From assembly GCA_044227705.1 (NCBI GenBank), contig JBGAWE010000072.1:1-19274 (forward strand): 19,274 nucleotides of DNA, read 5' to 3'. Origin of the DNA: JANOQP01 sp044227705. GTDB taxonomy: Bacteria > Bacteroidota > Bacteroidia > Chitinophagales > Saprospiraceae. The position numbers and the translations under genes are program-made. Below the pieces are notes generated by a model. The model was not told the origin of the DNA and ran no database searches. It saw nothing but the letters and a program-made list of their open reading frames with translations. This document shows, piece by piece, positions 7,588-14,907 of the stretch (position 1 is its first letter; each line of letters begins with the position of its first letter).

Positions 7588-7599
7588 GCCTAATTAGGC
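7588..7599. promoter_or_regulatory. perfect 12-bp palindrome, possible operator upstream of exbD
   Basis: GCCTAATTAGGC reads the same on both strands. It lies 51 bases before the exbD start codon, in a region where no TAnnTTTG promoter box was found. It could be a binding site for a dimeric regulator; no second copy was noticed in the window. Chance occurrence is possible. Confidence 0.3.
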
Positions 7600-7650
7600 G
7601 GAATCATTTCTCCAAAAACCAATCTTCTCTCAACAGTAAAGTCTGAGAAC

Positions 7651-8199
7651 ATGGAACTCAACCAAACAGGTGGGCGCAACGCCCGCCCAGCCAGCCGTCT
7701 GCCCCGAGCGCGCTCGGCGGCCATCCGAATCGACTTCACGCCGATGGTCGACCTCGGTTTTCTACTCATCACCTTCTTCATGCTGACGACCTCGCTGCGG
7801 CAAAACTTCACCATGCCGGTCGCCATGCCGATCAAAGACGGCGACGACGTGGACGTGGTTGCCGCCTCAAAAACGCTCACACTCCTGCTTGGCAGTGGCG
7901 ATAAAGTCATCTGGTGGCGCGGTCTCCCCGAGGGCGGCGTCGACTCTTGCGGATATGGTGCGGATGACCTGCGGCACGTGATTTTTTCAGCTAAAAAAGA
8001 GGTCGACGACCGCTTCGGCACCCGCCCCGGCGGCGACGGCCGACCGAGGAGCCGCCTTGTCGTCCTCATCAAACCGACCGAGTCTTCGGTCTACCAGAAC
8101 CTCGTCGACGTGCTCGACGAGATGAACATCACCGGCGTCTCGCACTACGCCATCGTGGACGCGACGGAAGGCGACCGGGCATTTCTCCATCATTTTTAA
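7651..8199 (+). CDS. exbD: ExbD/TolR-family biopolymer transport protein
   Basis: Inner-membrane component of a proton-driven ExbB-ExbD(-TonB) motor that energises outer-membrane transport. It has 182 aa: a basic cytoplasmic N-terminus (1-27), one membrane helix beginning at the conserved IDFTPMVDLGFLL (27-39) with the essential Asp34, then a periplasmic domain with an insertion around 90-135 (CGYGADD ... RPGGDGRPRS) and a typical ending (VYQNLVDVLDEMNITGVSHYAIVD). tonB follows after 12 bases, so coexpression is near certain. The usual exbB gene and second exbD are not next to it. The start is supported by a free region upstream and the fitting length. Confidence 0.92.
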   Translation: MELNQTGGRNARPASRLPRARSAAIRIDFTPMVDLGFLLITFFMLTTSLRQNFTMPVAMPIKDGDDVDVVAASKTLTLLLGSGDKVIWWRGLPEGGVDSCGYGADDLRHVIFSAKKEVDDRFGTRPGGDGRPRSRLVVLIKPTESSVYQNLVDVLDEMNITGVSHYAIVDATEGDRAFLHHF

Positions 8200-8211
8200 A
8201 AAGAAAACGAC

Positions 8212-9021
8212 ATGAAAAGCAACGAAAAAGATCTCCTCGAACTCGTCTTCGAGAACCGCAACCGGGCCTACGGGGCCTACCTGCTGCGCCGCTCCTATCC
8301 CGCGACGATGCGCAACGCGCTCCTTTTCACCATTGCCGGATTGCTCGCGGCGTTCGCCGGGCCGTGGCTTTTGGCGGCGGCCAACCGGCCCGTCGAGCGG
8401 CTGACCATCGACCGCGACATCTCCTTCGACGAACCACCGGAATTTGAAAAGCCGCCCGCCCCGCCGCCGGTCGAGGCACTGCCGCCGGTTGCGCCGCCGC
8501 AGAAAAAGTTCGTGCTGCCGCTGGTAGTCGACAACAATACGCCGGTCGACATCCCGCCGCCCGACCTCGGCCCGAACTTGACGGCCAACGTTGGCAAAAA
8601 GGACATCGCGGGCGACCCGAACTCGACCGCCCCGCCCATCGACGAGCCGACCGATTTGGGCGAAAAAGGAAAGGTGGAGGCCGTCAAGCCCGTCGTTCCC
8701 GAAAAGGAGCTGATTTGGGTGGAGTCGATGCCGCAGTTTCCTGGCGGCGACGCGGCCTTGCTCAAGTACCTTGCCGAGAGCATCCGCTACCCCGCGCTGG
8801 CCGTGGAGACCGGCACGGAGGGGCGGGTCTTCGTGACCTTTGTTGTCGAAAAGGACGGCCGCATCACCGATTTGAAAGTCGTGAAGGACATCGGCGCGGG
8901 CTGCGGCAAGGAGGCCCTTCGCGTCGTCGCATCGATGCCCGCGTGGCGACCGGGCAACCAGAACGGCAACGCCGTGCGCGTCCGAATGAACCTCCCTGTC
9001 CTTTTTCAATTGAGAGGATGA
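8212..9021 (+). CDS. tonB: TonB-family energy transducer
   Basis: Transmits proton-motive energy from ExbB/ExbD to TonB-dependent outer-membrane receptors, spanning the periplasm. It has 269 aa. The N-terminus LELVFENRNRAYGAYLLRRSY (9-29) is the Bacteroidota TonB signature. A membrane helix follows (about 35-57), then a Pro-rich periplasmic linker (74-97, PPAPPPVEALPP) and a low-complexity spacer to 165. The TonB C-terminal domain begins ESMPQFPGGDAALLKYL (171-187) and includes YPALAVETGTEGRVFVTF (193-210) and MPAWRPGNQNG (242-252). It starts 12 bases after exbD. It is one of probably several TonB paralogues in such a genome. Confidence 0.93.
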   Translation: MKSNEKDLLELVFENRNRAYGAYLLRRSYPATMRNALLFTIAGLLAAFAGPWLLAAANRPVERLTIDRDISFDEPPEFEKPPAPPPVEALPPVAPPQKKFVLPLVVDNNTPVDIPPPDLGPNLTANVGKKDIAGDPNSTAPPIDEPTDLGEKGKVEAVKPVVPEKELIWVESMPQFPGGDAALLKYLAESIRYPALAVETGTEGRVFVTFVVEKDGRITDLKVVKDIGAGCGKEALRVVASMPAWRPGNQNGNAVRVRMNLPVLFQLRG

Positions 9022-9072
9022 GCTACCTTCAACCCCGAAAAGCCTCTTTTTTCAATCAAAATCACAGAAAAA

Positions 9073-9303
9073 ATGGAAGAACCGACCTCCGAGCGCATCC
9101 GAAACAGCGAGAGCGTCAACAGCCCCGTCAAGTGGGTGAAGCTGCTCATGGCCGCCATCTACCTCGGCGTGGGCGTCTATTTCATCTTTTTCGAGAAGAC
9201 CATGAACGAGGGGCTTTACCTCCAGTTGCGCTACCTGTTCGGCGGGCTGGCCATCGTCTACGGCGTCTACCGGGCGTGGCGGGCGTGGGCCGACCATTTT
9301 TAG
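9073..9303 (+). CDS. small two-helix membrane protein, hypothetical, in exbD-tonB-pstS cluster
   Basis: 76-aa protein with a charged N-terminal ~20 residues and two predicted membrane helices (about 23-40, VKLLMAAIYLGVGVYFIFF; about 49-66, LQLRYLFGGLAIVYGVYR). A short EKTMNEG loop lies between them and the tail WRAWADHF is aromatic. It starts 51 bases after tonB and ends 52 bases before the PstS-like gene. A short membrane protein in this position is a recurring feature of Bacteroidota ExbD/TonB clusters (from memory of such loci), so it probably assists the motor or its substrate-binding partner, but no function is known. Confidence 0.75.
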   Translation: MEEPTSERIRNSESVNSPVKWVKLLMAAIYLGVGVYFIFFEKTMNEGLYLQLRYLFGGLAIVYGVYRAWRAWADHF

Positions 9304-9355
9304 AGAGCCAAATTCAGGCGAGGCCATTTTCTGACCCAAAAGCATCCTTTTTTCT

Positions 9356-10286
9356 ATGAAAAAGACCGGTTTTCTTCCCCTTCTCGCCCTGCTGGCTTTC
9401 GGTTGCGGCAGCAACACGGCCACCGACCGCACGACCGACACGCCCACTTCGGGCCGCATCTCGATGGCCGTCGACGAGGGCTACCGGCCCGTCATCGAGG
9501 CCGAACTGGATGTTTTCGACAGCATCTACGGGCAGGCCAAAATCGATGCGCGCTATTTGCCGGAGAACGAGGCCGTCAAGCTCCTGCTCGACGACTCGCT
9601 CGAGGTGGCAATCCTCTCGCGGCGGCTCAACGCGGAGGAGGAGAAATATTTCCAATCAAAAGGCTTCACCCCGAAATGGACGAAGCTGGCGTGGGACGGC
9701 CTGGCCGTCATCCTCAACCCGGCGAACCGCGACACAACGCTGACGGTCGCCCAGGTGGCCGATATTTTGTCGGGAAAGGTGACGAAATGGGCGAAAATCG
9801 ACCCGAAATCGACCCTCGGAGCCATCCAAGTTGTTTTTGACAACCCAAACTCGGGGCTTGTCCGATTTGCGAAGGACAGCATCCTGCGCGGCGCGGCCCT
9901 CTCGCCGACGGCCTTCGCGCTGAAGAACAACCCGGAGGTCATCCGGCACGTCGCGGCGAACAAGGGTGCCATCGGCATCATCGGCCTCAACTGGTTGAGC
10001 GACACCGACGACCAGGGCGTGCAGAAATTCAGAAAGGAAATCCGGCTGGCCGAGATGCTTGAAGCGGGGGCGGCCGGGCTTCCAGCCCTATCAAGCCTAC
10101 ATCGCGCGGGGCGACTACCCTTTCCTTGCTGCAGTCTATTGCATCAACGCGCAGGGCCGGGCGTTCGGGCTGGGTTCGGGCGTTGCGTCGTTCATCGCCA
10201 GCCAGCGCGGGCAGCTAATTGTCTTGAAGAGCGGACTGCTGCCGGCAAACGCGCCGCTGCGGCTGGTGGAGGTGAAGCGAGAATAA
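9356..10286 (+). pseudogene. PstS-like phosphate-family substrate-binding lipoprotein, frameshifted
   Basis: Periplasmic binding protein of the PstS superfamily. It has a lipoprotein signal with lipobox AFGC (Cys17), RISMAVDEGYRPVIEAELD (34-52), AILSRRLN, WDGLAVILNP, VADILSGKVTKW, DNPNSGLVRF and GAIGIIGLNW. The first frame is good to about 10065 and then loses homology. The remaining C-terminus (FQPYQAYIARGDYP ... GSGVASFIASQRGQL ... RLVEVKRE) continues in the next frame to a stop at 10284-10286. Removing one G from the run of five at 10066-10070 restores a continuous 309-codon protein (…LEAGRPGFQPYQAY…). It is either a real recent mutation or a sequencing error in a homopolymer. Binding-protein genes of this type sit beside exbD/tonB genes in Bacteroidota without pst permease genes, so the ligand is uncertain. 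Confidence 0.85.
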
Positions 10287-10347
10287 GGGGCGCATTGGAA
10301 GTTAGCAGAACGTGGGCTGTGGCACCCTCGACCCGGGCGCAAACAAG

Positions 10348-10387
10348 GAGGCCCGGCCTCGGGACTTCCCGGGCCGGGCCTCGTTTT
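10348..10387 (+). terminator. strong intrinsic terminator after the PstS-like gene
   Basis: GAGGCCCGGCC (10348-10358) pairs with GGCCGGGCCTC (10372-10382). The stem continues inward after a single T bulge with CGGG/CCCG around an ACTT tetraloop, giving 15 GC-rich pairs, followed by GTTTT. It ends the exbD-tonB-pstS transcript and argues that the next gene starts after it. Confidence 0.85.
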
Positions 10388-10494
10388 CTCAAAGTATGTG
10401 GATATTCTCCTTTTTGCAAATGCGATGCCAACCCGGAGCGGGGCACGACACGGCGGGCGGCCATCGTTACTTCGCCCACAAAACCGTCCGCAAG

Positions 10495-12471
10495 ATGACC
10501 GTCATACTGCGTCCCTTTTCGGCAAGATTTGTCGCCGCCGCAAGCCTCCTTTTTCTCGCAAGTTGTTCATTCACACAGACTTACACGACTCGGAAAACAG
10601 TCCTCGGCAAGGCAAAGGAGTCCTTCGACGAAGGTCAAAAATTTTCTGAACAGGGAAATTATGGCAAGGCCCTCGTCGCCTATTCAAAAGCCTTGAAGGC
10701 CGACTCGACGTTCGTCGACGCGGTCATCTGGATGGGCGGCTGCCAGCGCGAACTCAAGAACCCCGCAGAGGCCGAGGCTGCCTTCGAGCGCGCCGCCCGG
10801 ATGGCCCCCGAGCACGAGCCGCGCGTCTGGTCGAACCTCGCCGAGGTCGAGCGCGACCAGGGGAAGCTGCTCGAGGCCGCCGAGCACGCCGAGCGTTTTT
10901 TGACTTTTCAAAAGACAAGCCCGGAGTCGAAAAAGAACATGAGGCGGCTGGCGCAGAACTGTCGCTTCGCTGCCGAAGCCTTGAGGAACCCCGTTCCCTT
11001 CGACCCGAAACCTTTGCCGCCGACCATCAACACGGCCGCCGACGAATACTTGCCGACCATCACCGCCGACGGAGAGCGCATGATTTTTTGCCGGAGGAAG
11101 ACCGACGAGAACTTCTTCTCCAGCCAAAAAGTCGACTCCGTTTGGCAGAAGGCGGTCTTCATGGACGCCATCAACACCCCCGGCAACGAGGGCGCGCAAT
11201 GCCTTTCCGCAGACGGCTCACAGCTCTTTTTCACCGCCTGCGGAAGGCAAGAGGACGGGCTGGGGAGCTGCGACCTCTATTTTTCACAACTGAAAAACGG
11301 CCAATGGGGGAAGCCCGGCAACCTCGGGGCGCCCGTCAACACCCGAAGCTGGGACTCGCAGCCGAGCCTCTCCGCCGACGGCCGGACCCTCTACTTCGCC
11401 AGCGACCGAACCGACGGCTGGGGCGCGAAGGACATCTGGCTCGCCGAGCGGAACCCCGACGGCTCCTGGGACGCGCCACGAAACATCGACAGCCCCATCA
11501 ACACGCCGGGAAACGAGCAGGCCCCCTTCATCCACCCCGACGGCCAGACCCTCTATTTCATGAGCGACGCGCACCCCGGCATGGGCACTGGCGACCGACC
11601 GACCTTCGACCTCTTCCTTTCTCGAAAACAGGCGGACGGCAAATGGGGAACCCCGCAAAACCTCGGTATCCCGATAAACACCGTCGGGAACGAGGGTGCC
11701 TTTTACGTCTCGCTCGACGGGCGGACGGCCTACTTCTCCGCACAGAACAACCCGAATGGGATGGGCGGCGACGACATTTTCAGCTTCGACCTGCCCGAGC
11801 ATTTGCGGCCGCAGCCGATGACCTTCGTCAAAGCGACGGTTCGGGATTTTGAGACGCGGCAACCGCTCGCAGCAAAAACCGATTTCATCGACCTCGGCAG
11901 CCGGGCCAGTTTTCTTTCCGCCACGACGGGCGGCGACGGCACCTTTTTGACCTGTCTCCCCATCGGGAAAAACCTAGCGCTCGAGGTCTCGAAACCGGGC
12001 TATCTTTTCCACTCCGAAAACTTCAACCTGACGGAGGCCAGCTCGGCGGCGAAGCCGTTTTTGATGGAAATCCTTTTGGAAAAACTGCCAGCGGAGGCGG
12101 TTTCGGGAGAGAGGTCGTCGCTCCCCAGCAAGCCTATAATTTTGAAAAACATCTTCTTCGAAACAAACTCGGCCTTGCTGAAACCCGAATCGGCGGAGGA
12201 GCTGATGGTGTTGAAAAAACTCCTCGACGAGAACCCTGGTTTGAAAATCCGAATCAACGGGCACACGGACGACATCGGCACGGATAGCGAAAACCAAGTT
12301 CTTTCAGAGAACCGGGCAAAGGCTGTTTTCGACTTTCTGGTGGGGAAGGGCGTGGCGGCAGGGCGGCTGGCCTATCGCGGCTTCGGGGAGTCGGTTCCGA
12401 TTCAATCGAACGCGACGGCAGAGGGGCGGGCGGCGAACAGGCGGACGGAGTTTGAGGTGGTCGGCAACTGA
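10495..12471 (+). CDS. PorE-like lipoprotein: TPR, PD40 beta-propeller, carboxypeptidase-regulatory-like and OmpA domains
   Basis: Outer-membrane lipoprotein of 658 aa expected to bind peptidoglycan. From ATG 10495 the order is: signal peptide with lipobox LASC (Cys24); TPR-type helical repeats (38-160); five PD40/WD40-like blades with S-x-DG-x-x-L-x-F repeats near 184-199, 231-247, 287-304, 340-357 and 399-415; a carboxypeptidase-regulatory-like sandwich (about 445-530); and a C-terminal OmpA domain (549-658) with INGHTDDIGTD (587-597), LSENRA and NRRTEFEV. This order matches PorE, the T9SS protein that connects the PorKLMN/PorP apparatus to the cell wall. Bacteroidota encode several such paralogues, so it may not be PorE itself. 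The frame is open upstream to 10312, but that part crosses the terminator, so the ATG before the signal peptide is used. Confidence 0.88.
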   Translation: MTVILRPFSARFVAAASLLFLASCSFTQTYTTRKTVLGKAKESFDEGQKFSEQGNYGKALVAYSKALKADSTFVDAVIWMGGCQRELKNPAEAEAAFERAARMAPEHEPRVWSNLAEVERDQGKLLEAAEHAERFLTFQKTSPESKKNMRRLAQNCRFAAEALRNPVPFDPKPLPPTINTAADEYLPTITADGERMIFCRRKTDENFFSSQKVDSVWQKAVFMDAINTPGNEGAQCLSADGSQLFFTACGRQEDGLGSCDLYFSQLKNGQWGKPGNLGAPVNTRSWDSQPSLSADGRTLYFASDRTDGWGAKDIWLAERNPDGSWDAPRNIDSPINTPGNEQAPFIHPDGQTLYFMSDAHPGMGTGDRPTFDLFLSRKQADGKWGTPQNLGIPINTVGNEGAFYVSLDGRTAYFSAQNNPNGMGGDDIFSFDLPEHLRPQPMTFVKATVRDFETRQPLAAKTDFIDLGSRASFLSATTGGDGTFLTCLPIGKNLALEVSKPGYLFHSENFNLTEASSAAKPFLMEILLEKLPAEAVSGERSSLPSKPIILKNIFFETNSALLKPESAEELMVLKKLLDENPGLKIRINGHTDDIGTDSENQVLSENRAKAVFDFLVGKGVAAGRLAYRGFGESVPIQSNATAEGRAANRRTEFEVVGN

Positions 12472-12612
12472 TTTTGCCTCATCAAAAGCCGGGCGAGGGA
12501 AGACGAGGATTAGTTTTCCACAAGCCGCCTAACTCGCTCAAAATCAACGGTTTAAATTCTTTTTTTCACGAAAAAAACTTGCTCGGGCAGGGCGCGGCCG
12601 GGCGGGGATTTT

Positions 12613-12620
12613 TACTTTTG
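12613..12620 (+). promoter_or_regulatory. -7 promoter element of gyrB, likely leaderless transcript
   Basis: TACTTTTG is an exact TAnnTTTG box that ends only five bases before the gyrB ATG at 12626. With the usual distance, transcription would start at about 12623-12624, leaving a leader of zero to three bases. No TTG element lies 19 bases upstream. Confidence 0.5.
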
Positions 12621-12625
12621 CGGCC

Positions 12626-14632
12626 ATGAGCAAAATTGAAGAGAACGACCTGCCCAAAGGGGCAGCCGACCAAGCAAACCAAGCCCCCTCGGGCAATTAC
12701 GACGCAGGCAACATTCAAGCCCTCGAGGGGCTGGAGGCGGTCAGGAAGCGCCCCGGCATGTACATCGGCTCGACCGACGTGAAAGGCCTCCACCACCTCG
12801 TCTGGGAGGTCATCGACAACTCCATCGACGAGCACCTCGCCGGATACTGCACGGACATCGACGTGCGCATCCACAAGAACAACTCCATCACCGTCGTCGA
12901 CAACGGGCGCGGCATCCCGACCGGCATCCACGAGAAGCTCCAGAAGTCTGCGCTCGAGGTCGTGATGACCGTCCTGCACGCCGGTGGGAAGTTTGACAAG
13001 AACACCTACAAAGTCTCCGGCGGTCTGCACGGCGTGGGCGTTTCGTGCGTCAACGCCTTGTCGAGCCATGTGCGGGTTCAGGTGGAAAGAGAGGGGAAGA
13101 TGTTCGAGCAGGAGTATGTGCGCGGCGTTCCGCAGTACCCGGTGCGCATCATCGGCGACTCCAGCCGGACGGGGACGTTGACCACTTTTTTGCCCGACAC
13201 CGAGATTTTCGAGACCGATGAATACCATTTCACCACGCTCGACCACCGGATGCGGGAGCTGGCCTACCTAAACAAGGGCCTCCGCTTGAGCCTCACCGAC
13301 GAGCGGGTCGAGGAAGAGGGCGGCGCTTTCAAACGCGAGGAATACTTCTCGGAGGGCGGCCTGAAAGAATTCGTCAAGTACCTCGACGAGACGAAAACAG
13401 TCATTGTCAGCGAGCCGATCTACATCACGGCCGTCGAGGACGGGGTGGACGTGGAGGTCGCGCTTTCCTACAACACCTCCTATTCGGAGAACGTACTCTC
13501 GTTCGTCAACAACATCAACACCCGCGACGGGGGGACGCACGTCAGCGGCTTCCGCCGGGCGTTGACGCGCGTGTTCAAGCAGTACGGCGACGACAACGGG
13601 TACTTCAAAAAAATCACCTTCCCCATCTCGGGCGAGGACTTTACCGAGGGGATGACGGCGATTGTTTCCGTCAAAGTGCCGGAGCCGCAGTTCAAGGGGC
13701 AGACGAAGGGGGAGCTTGGCAACTCGGAGGTCGTCGGCATCGTCTCGCGCTGCGTGGGGGATGCTTTGAAGACCTTTTTGGAGGAGAACCCGTCGGAATC
13801 GCGGCGCATCATCGACAAGGTCATCCTCGCCGCGACCGCCCGCAACGCCGCCCGAAAAGCCCGAGAGATGGTCCAGCGGAAAGGCGCACTGACCGGCGGC
13901 GGCCTGCCCGGCAAGCTCTCGGACTGCGCCAGCCGCAACCCGGCGGAGTCGGAAATCTTCCTTGTCGAGGGCGACTCGGCGGGCGGGACGGCCAAACAGG
14001 GGCGCGACCGGAACATCCAGGCCATCCTTCCGCTTCGCGGAAAAATCCTCAACGTGGAGAAAGCTTTGGAGTACAAAATCTACGAGAACGAGGAAATCAA
14101 GAACATTTTCACCGCCCTCGGGGTCTCCATCCAAGAGGCGGAAGGCGGCGACGGCCGGGTGCTCAACACGGAAAAACTGCGCTACCACAAGGTCGTCATC
14201 ATGTGCGACGCGGACATCGACGGGTCGCACATCACGACGCTCATCCTGACCTTCTTCTTCCGCTACATGCGCAAGCTCATCGACGACGGCAACATTTACA
14301 TCGCGCAGCCGCCGCTCTACATGGTCAAGAAGGGCAACAAACAGAAGTACGCCTACAACGACCAGCAGCGCCGCGAGGTGGTCATGGAGTTCAGCGGGGG
14401 CAAGGAGGAGGACGACTCCGTAAAAATCCAGCGCTACAAGGGCCTCGGCGAGATGAACGCCGAGCAGCTCTGGGAGACCACGATGGACCCCGCGCGGCGC
14501 ACCCTCAAGCAGGTCGAAATCGAGGACGCGGCGGAGGCCGACCGCGCCTTCGCCATGCTCATGGGCGACGAGGTGCCGCCGCGGCGCGCGTTCATCGAGG
14601 CCAATGCCAAGTACGCCAAGATCGACGCATGA
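12626..14632 (+). CDS. gyrB: DNA gyrase subunit B
   Basis: ATPase subunit of the type II topoisomerase that introduces negative supercoils. It has 668 aa, the short form without the large insertion of E. coli GyrB, as usual in Bacteroidota. A ~25-residue N-terminal extension precedes the GHKL ATPase domain: RKRPGMYIGSTD (40-51), EVIDNSIDEH (61-70, catalytic Glu61), DNGRGIP (92-98) and the ATP lid GGLHGVGVS (132-140). TOPRIM motifs: EIFLVEGDSAGG (443-454, Glu448) and DADIDGSH (528-535). The tail QRYKGLGEMN...QLWETTMDP is the GyrB form rather than ParE. It stands alone behind its own -7 element; its stop codon lies within the terminator stem. gyrA is not nearby. Confidence 0.97.
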   Translation: MSKIEENDLPKGAADQANQAPSGNYDAGNIQALEGLEAVRKRPGMYIGSTDVKGLHHLVWEVIDNSIDEHLAGYCTDIDVRIHKNNSITVVDNGRGIPTGIHEKLQKSALEVVMTVLHAGGKFDKNTYKVSGGLHGVGVSCVNALSSHVRVQVEREGKMFEQEYVRGVPQYPVRIIGDSSRTGTLTTFLPDTEIFETDEYHFTTLDHRMRELAYLNKGLRLSLTDERVEEEGGAFKREEYFSEGGLKEFVKYLDETKTVIVSEPIYITAVEDGVDVEVALSYNTSYSENVLSFVNNINTRDGGTHVSGFRRALTRVFKQYGDDNGYFKKITFPISGEDFTEGMTAIVSVKVPEPQFKGQTKGELGNSEVVGIVSRCVGDALKTFLEENPSESRRIIDKVILAATARNAARKAREMVQRKGALTGGGLPGKLSDCASRNPAESEIFLVEGDSAGGTAKQGRDRNIQAILPLRGKILNVEKALEYKIYENEEIKNIFTALGVSIQEAEGGDGRVLNTEKLRYHKVVIMCDADIDGSHITTLILTFFFRYMRKLIDDGNIYIAQPPLYMVKKGNKQKYAYNDQQRREVVMEFSGGKEEDDSVKIQRYKGLGEMNAEQLWETTMDPARRTLKQVEIEDAAEADRAFAMLMGDEVPPRRAFIEANAKYAKIDA

Positions 14633-14704
14633 GCCTTGTTTTGGGCACGTGCAAGCGATTTCGGGTCGGTTTTGTCCTGTTATTTGCCACAACAAGGCTT
14701 TTTT
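14632..14704 (+). terminator. intrinsic terminator of gyrB
   Basis: AGCCTTGTT (14632-14640, overlapping the last base of the stop codon) pairs with AACAAGGCT (14691-14699). The stem can continue with TGGGCA against TGCCA around a ~40-base interior, and TTTTTT follows (14699-14704). Confidence 0.65.
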
Positions 14705-14726
14705 GAAAAAATAGCTCGTTGAGCAA

Positions 14727-14756
14727 TTGGTTCGGCATTCCGGTTTTATACTTTTG
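14727..14756 (+). promoter_or_regulatory. upstream promoter P1 of the deoC-sod-glgC region
   Basis: TTG at 14727-14729, exactly 19 bases, then TACTTTTG at 14749-14756. The expected start is near 14760, giving a leader of about 148 bases to deoC that contains the hairpin at 14782-14812. Confidence 0.65.
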
Positions 14757-14781
14757 AGCCGGAAGACCACATGAAAGCGGA

Positions 14782-14812
14782 AGGGCTTCTCGGAATTTGT
14801 CCGGGAAGCCCT
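14782..14812 (+). other. 13-bp stem-loop between the two deoC promoters
   Basis: AGGGCTTCTCGGA (14782-14794), loop ATTTG, TCCGGGAAGCCCT (14800-14812): thirteen consecutive pairs with one T-G wobble. The following bases are TTTGCTATTTGAG, too mixed for a classical terminator T-run. It could be a weak terminator or attenuator for transcripts from P1, or a protective 5' hairpin. Confidence 0.6.
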
Positions 14813-14828
14813 TTGCTATTTGAGCCGC

Positions 14829-14858
14829 TTGGAAAAGGGAAAGGTTGTCATAAGTTTG
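14829..14858 (+). promoter_or_regulatory. downstream promoter P2 of the deoC-sod-glgC region
   Basis: TTG at 14829-14831, exactly 19 bases, then TAAGTTTG at 14851-14858. The expected start is near 14862, about 46 bases before the deoC ATG. It lies after the hairpin, so transcripts from P2 would lack that structure. Confidence 0.6.
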
Positions 14859-14907
14859 CCCGGCTGCCAATCGACCTTTCGCCCAACACGCTTTGCTCTC
14901 GGAACAA

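Noticed and set aside
10312..10494. N-terminal extension of the PorE-like open frame
   Set aside because: The extension crosses a strong terminator hairpin (10348-10387), and a clear lipoprotein signal peptide begins at ATG 10495.
12511..12518. TAGTTTTC as a gyrB upstream promoter
   Set aside because: The last base of the -7 motif is wrong and no -33 element exists; the exact box at 12613-12620 is a better candidate.
13268..14770. 500-codon minus-strand open frame opposite gyrB
   Set aside because: gyrB on the other strand has all its catalytic motifs; the antisense frame shows no domain and runs through the gyrB terminator and the P1 promoter.
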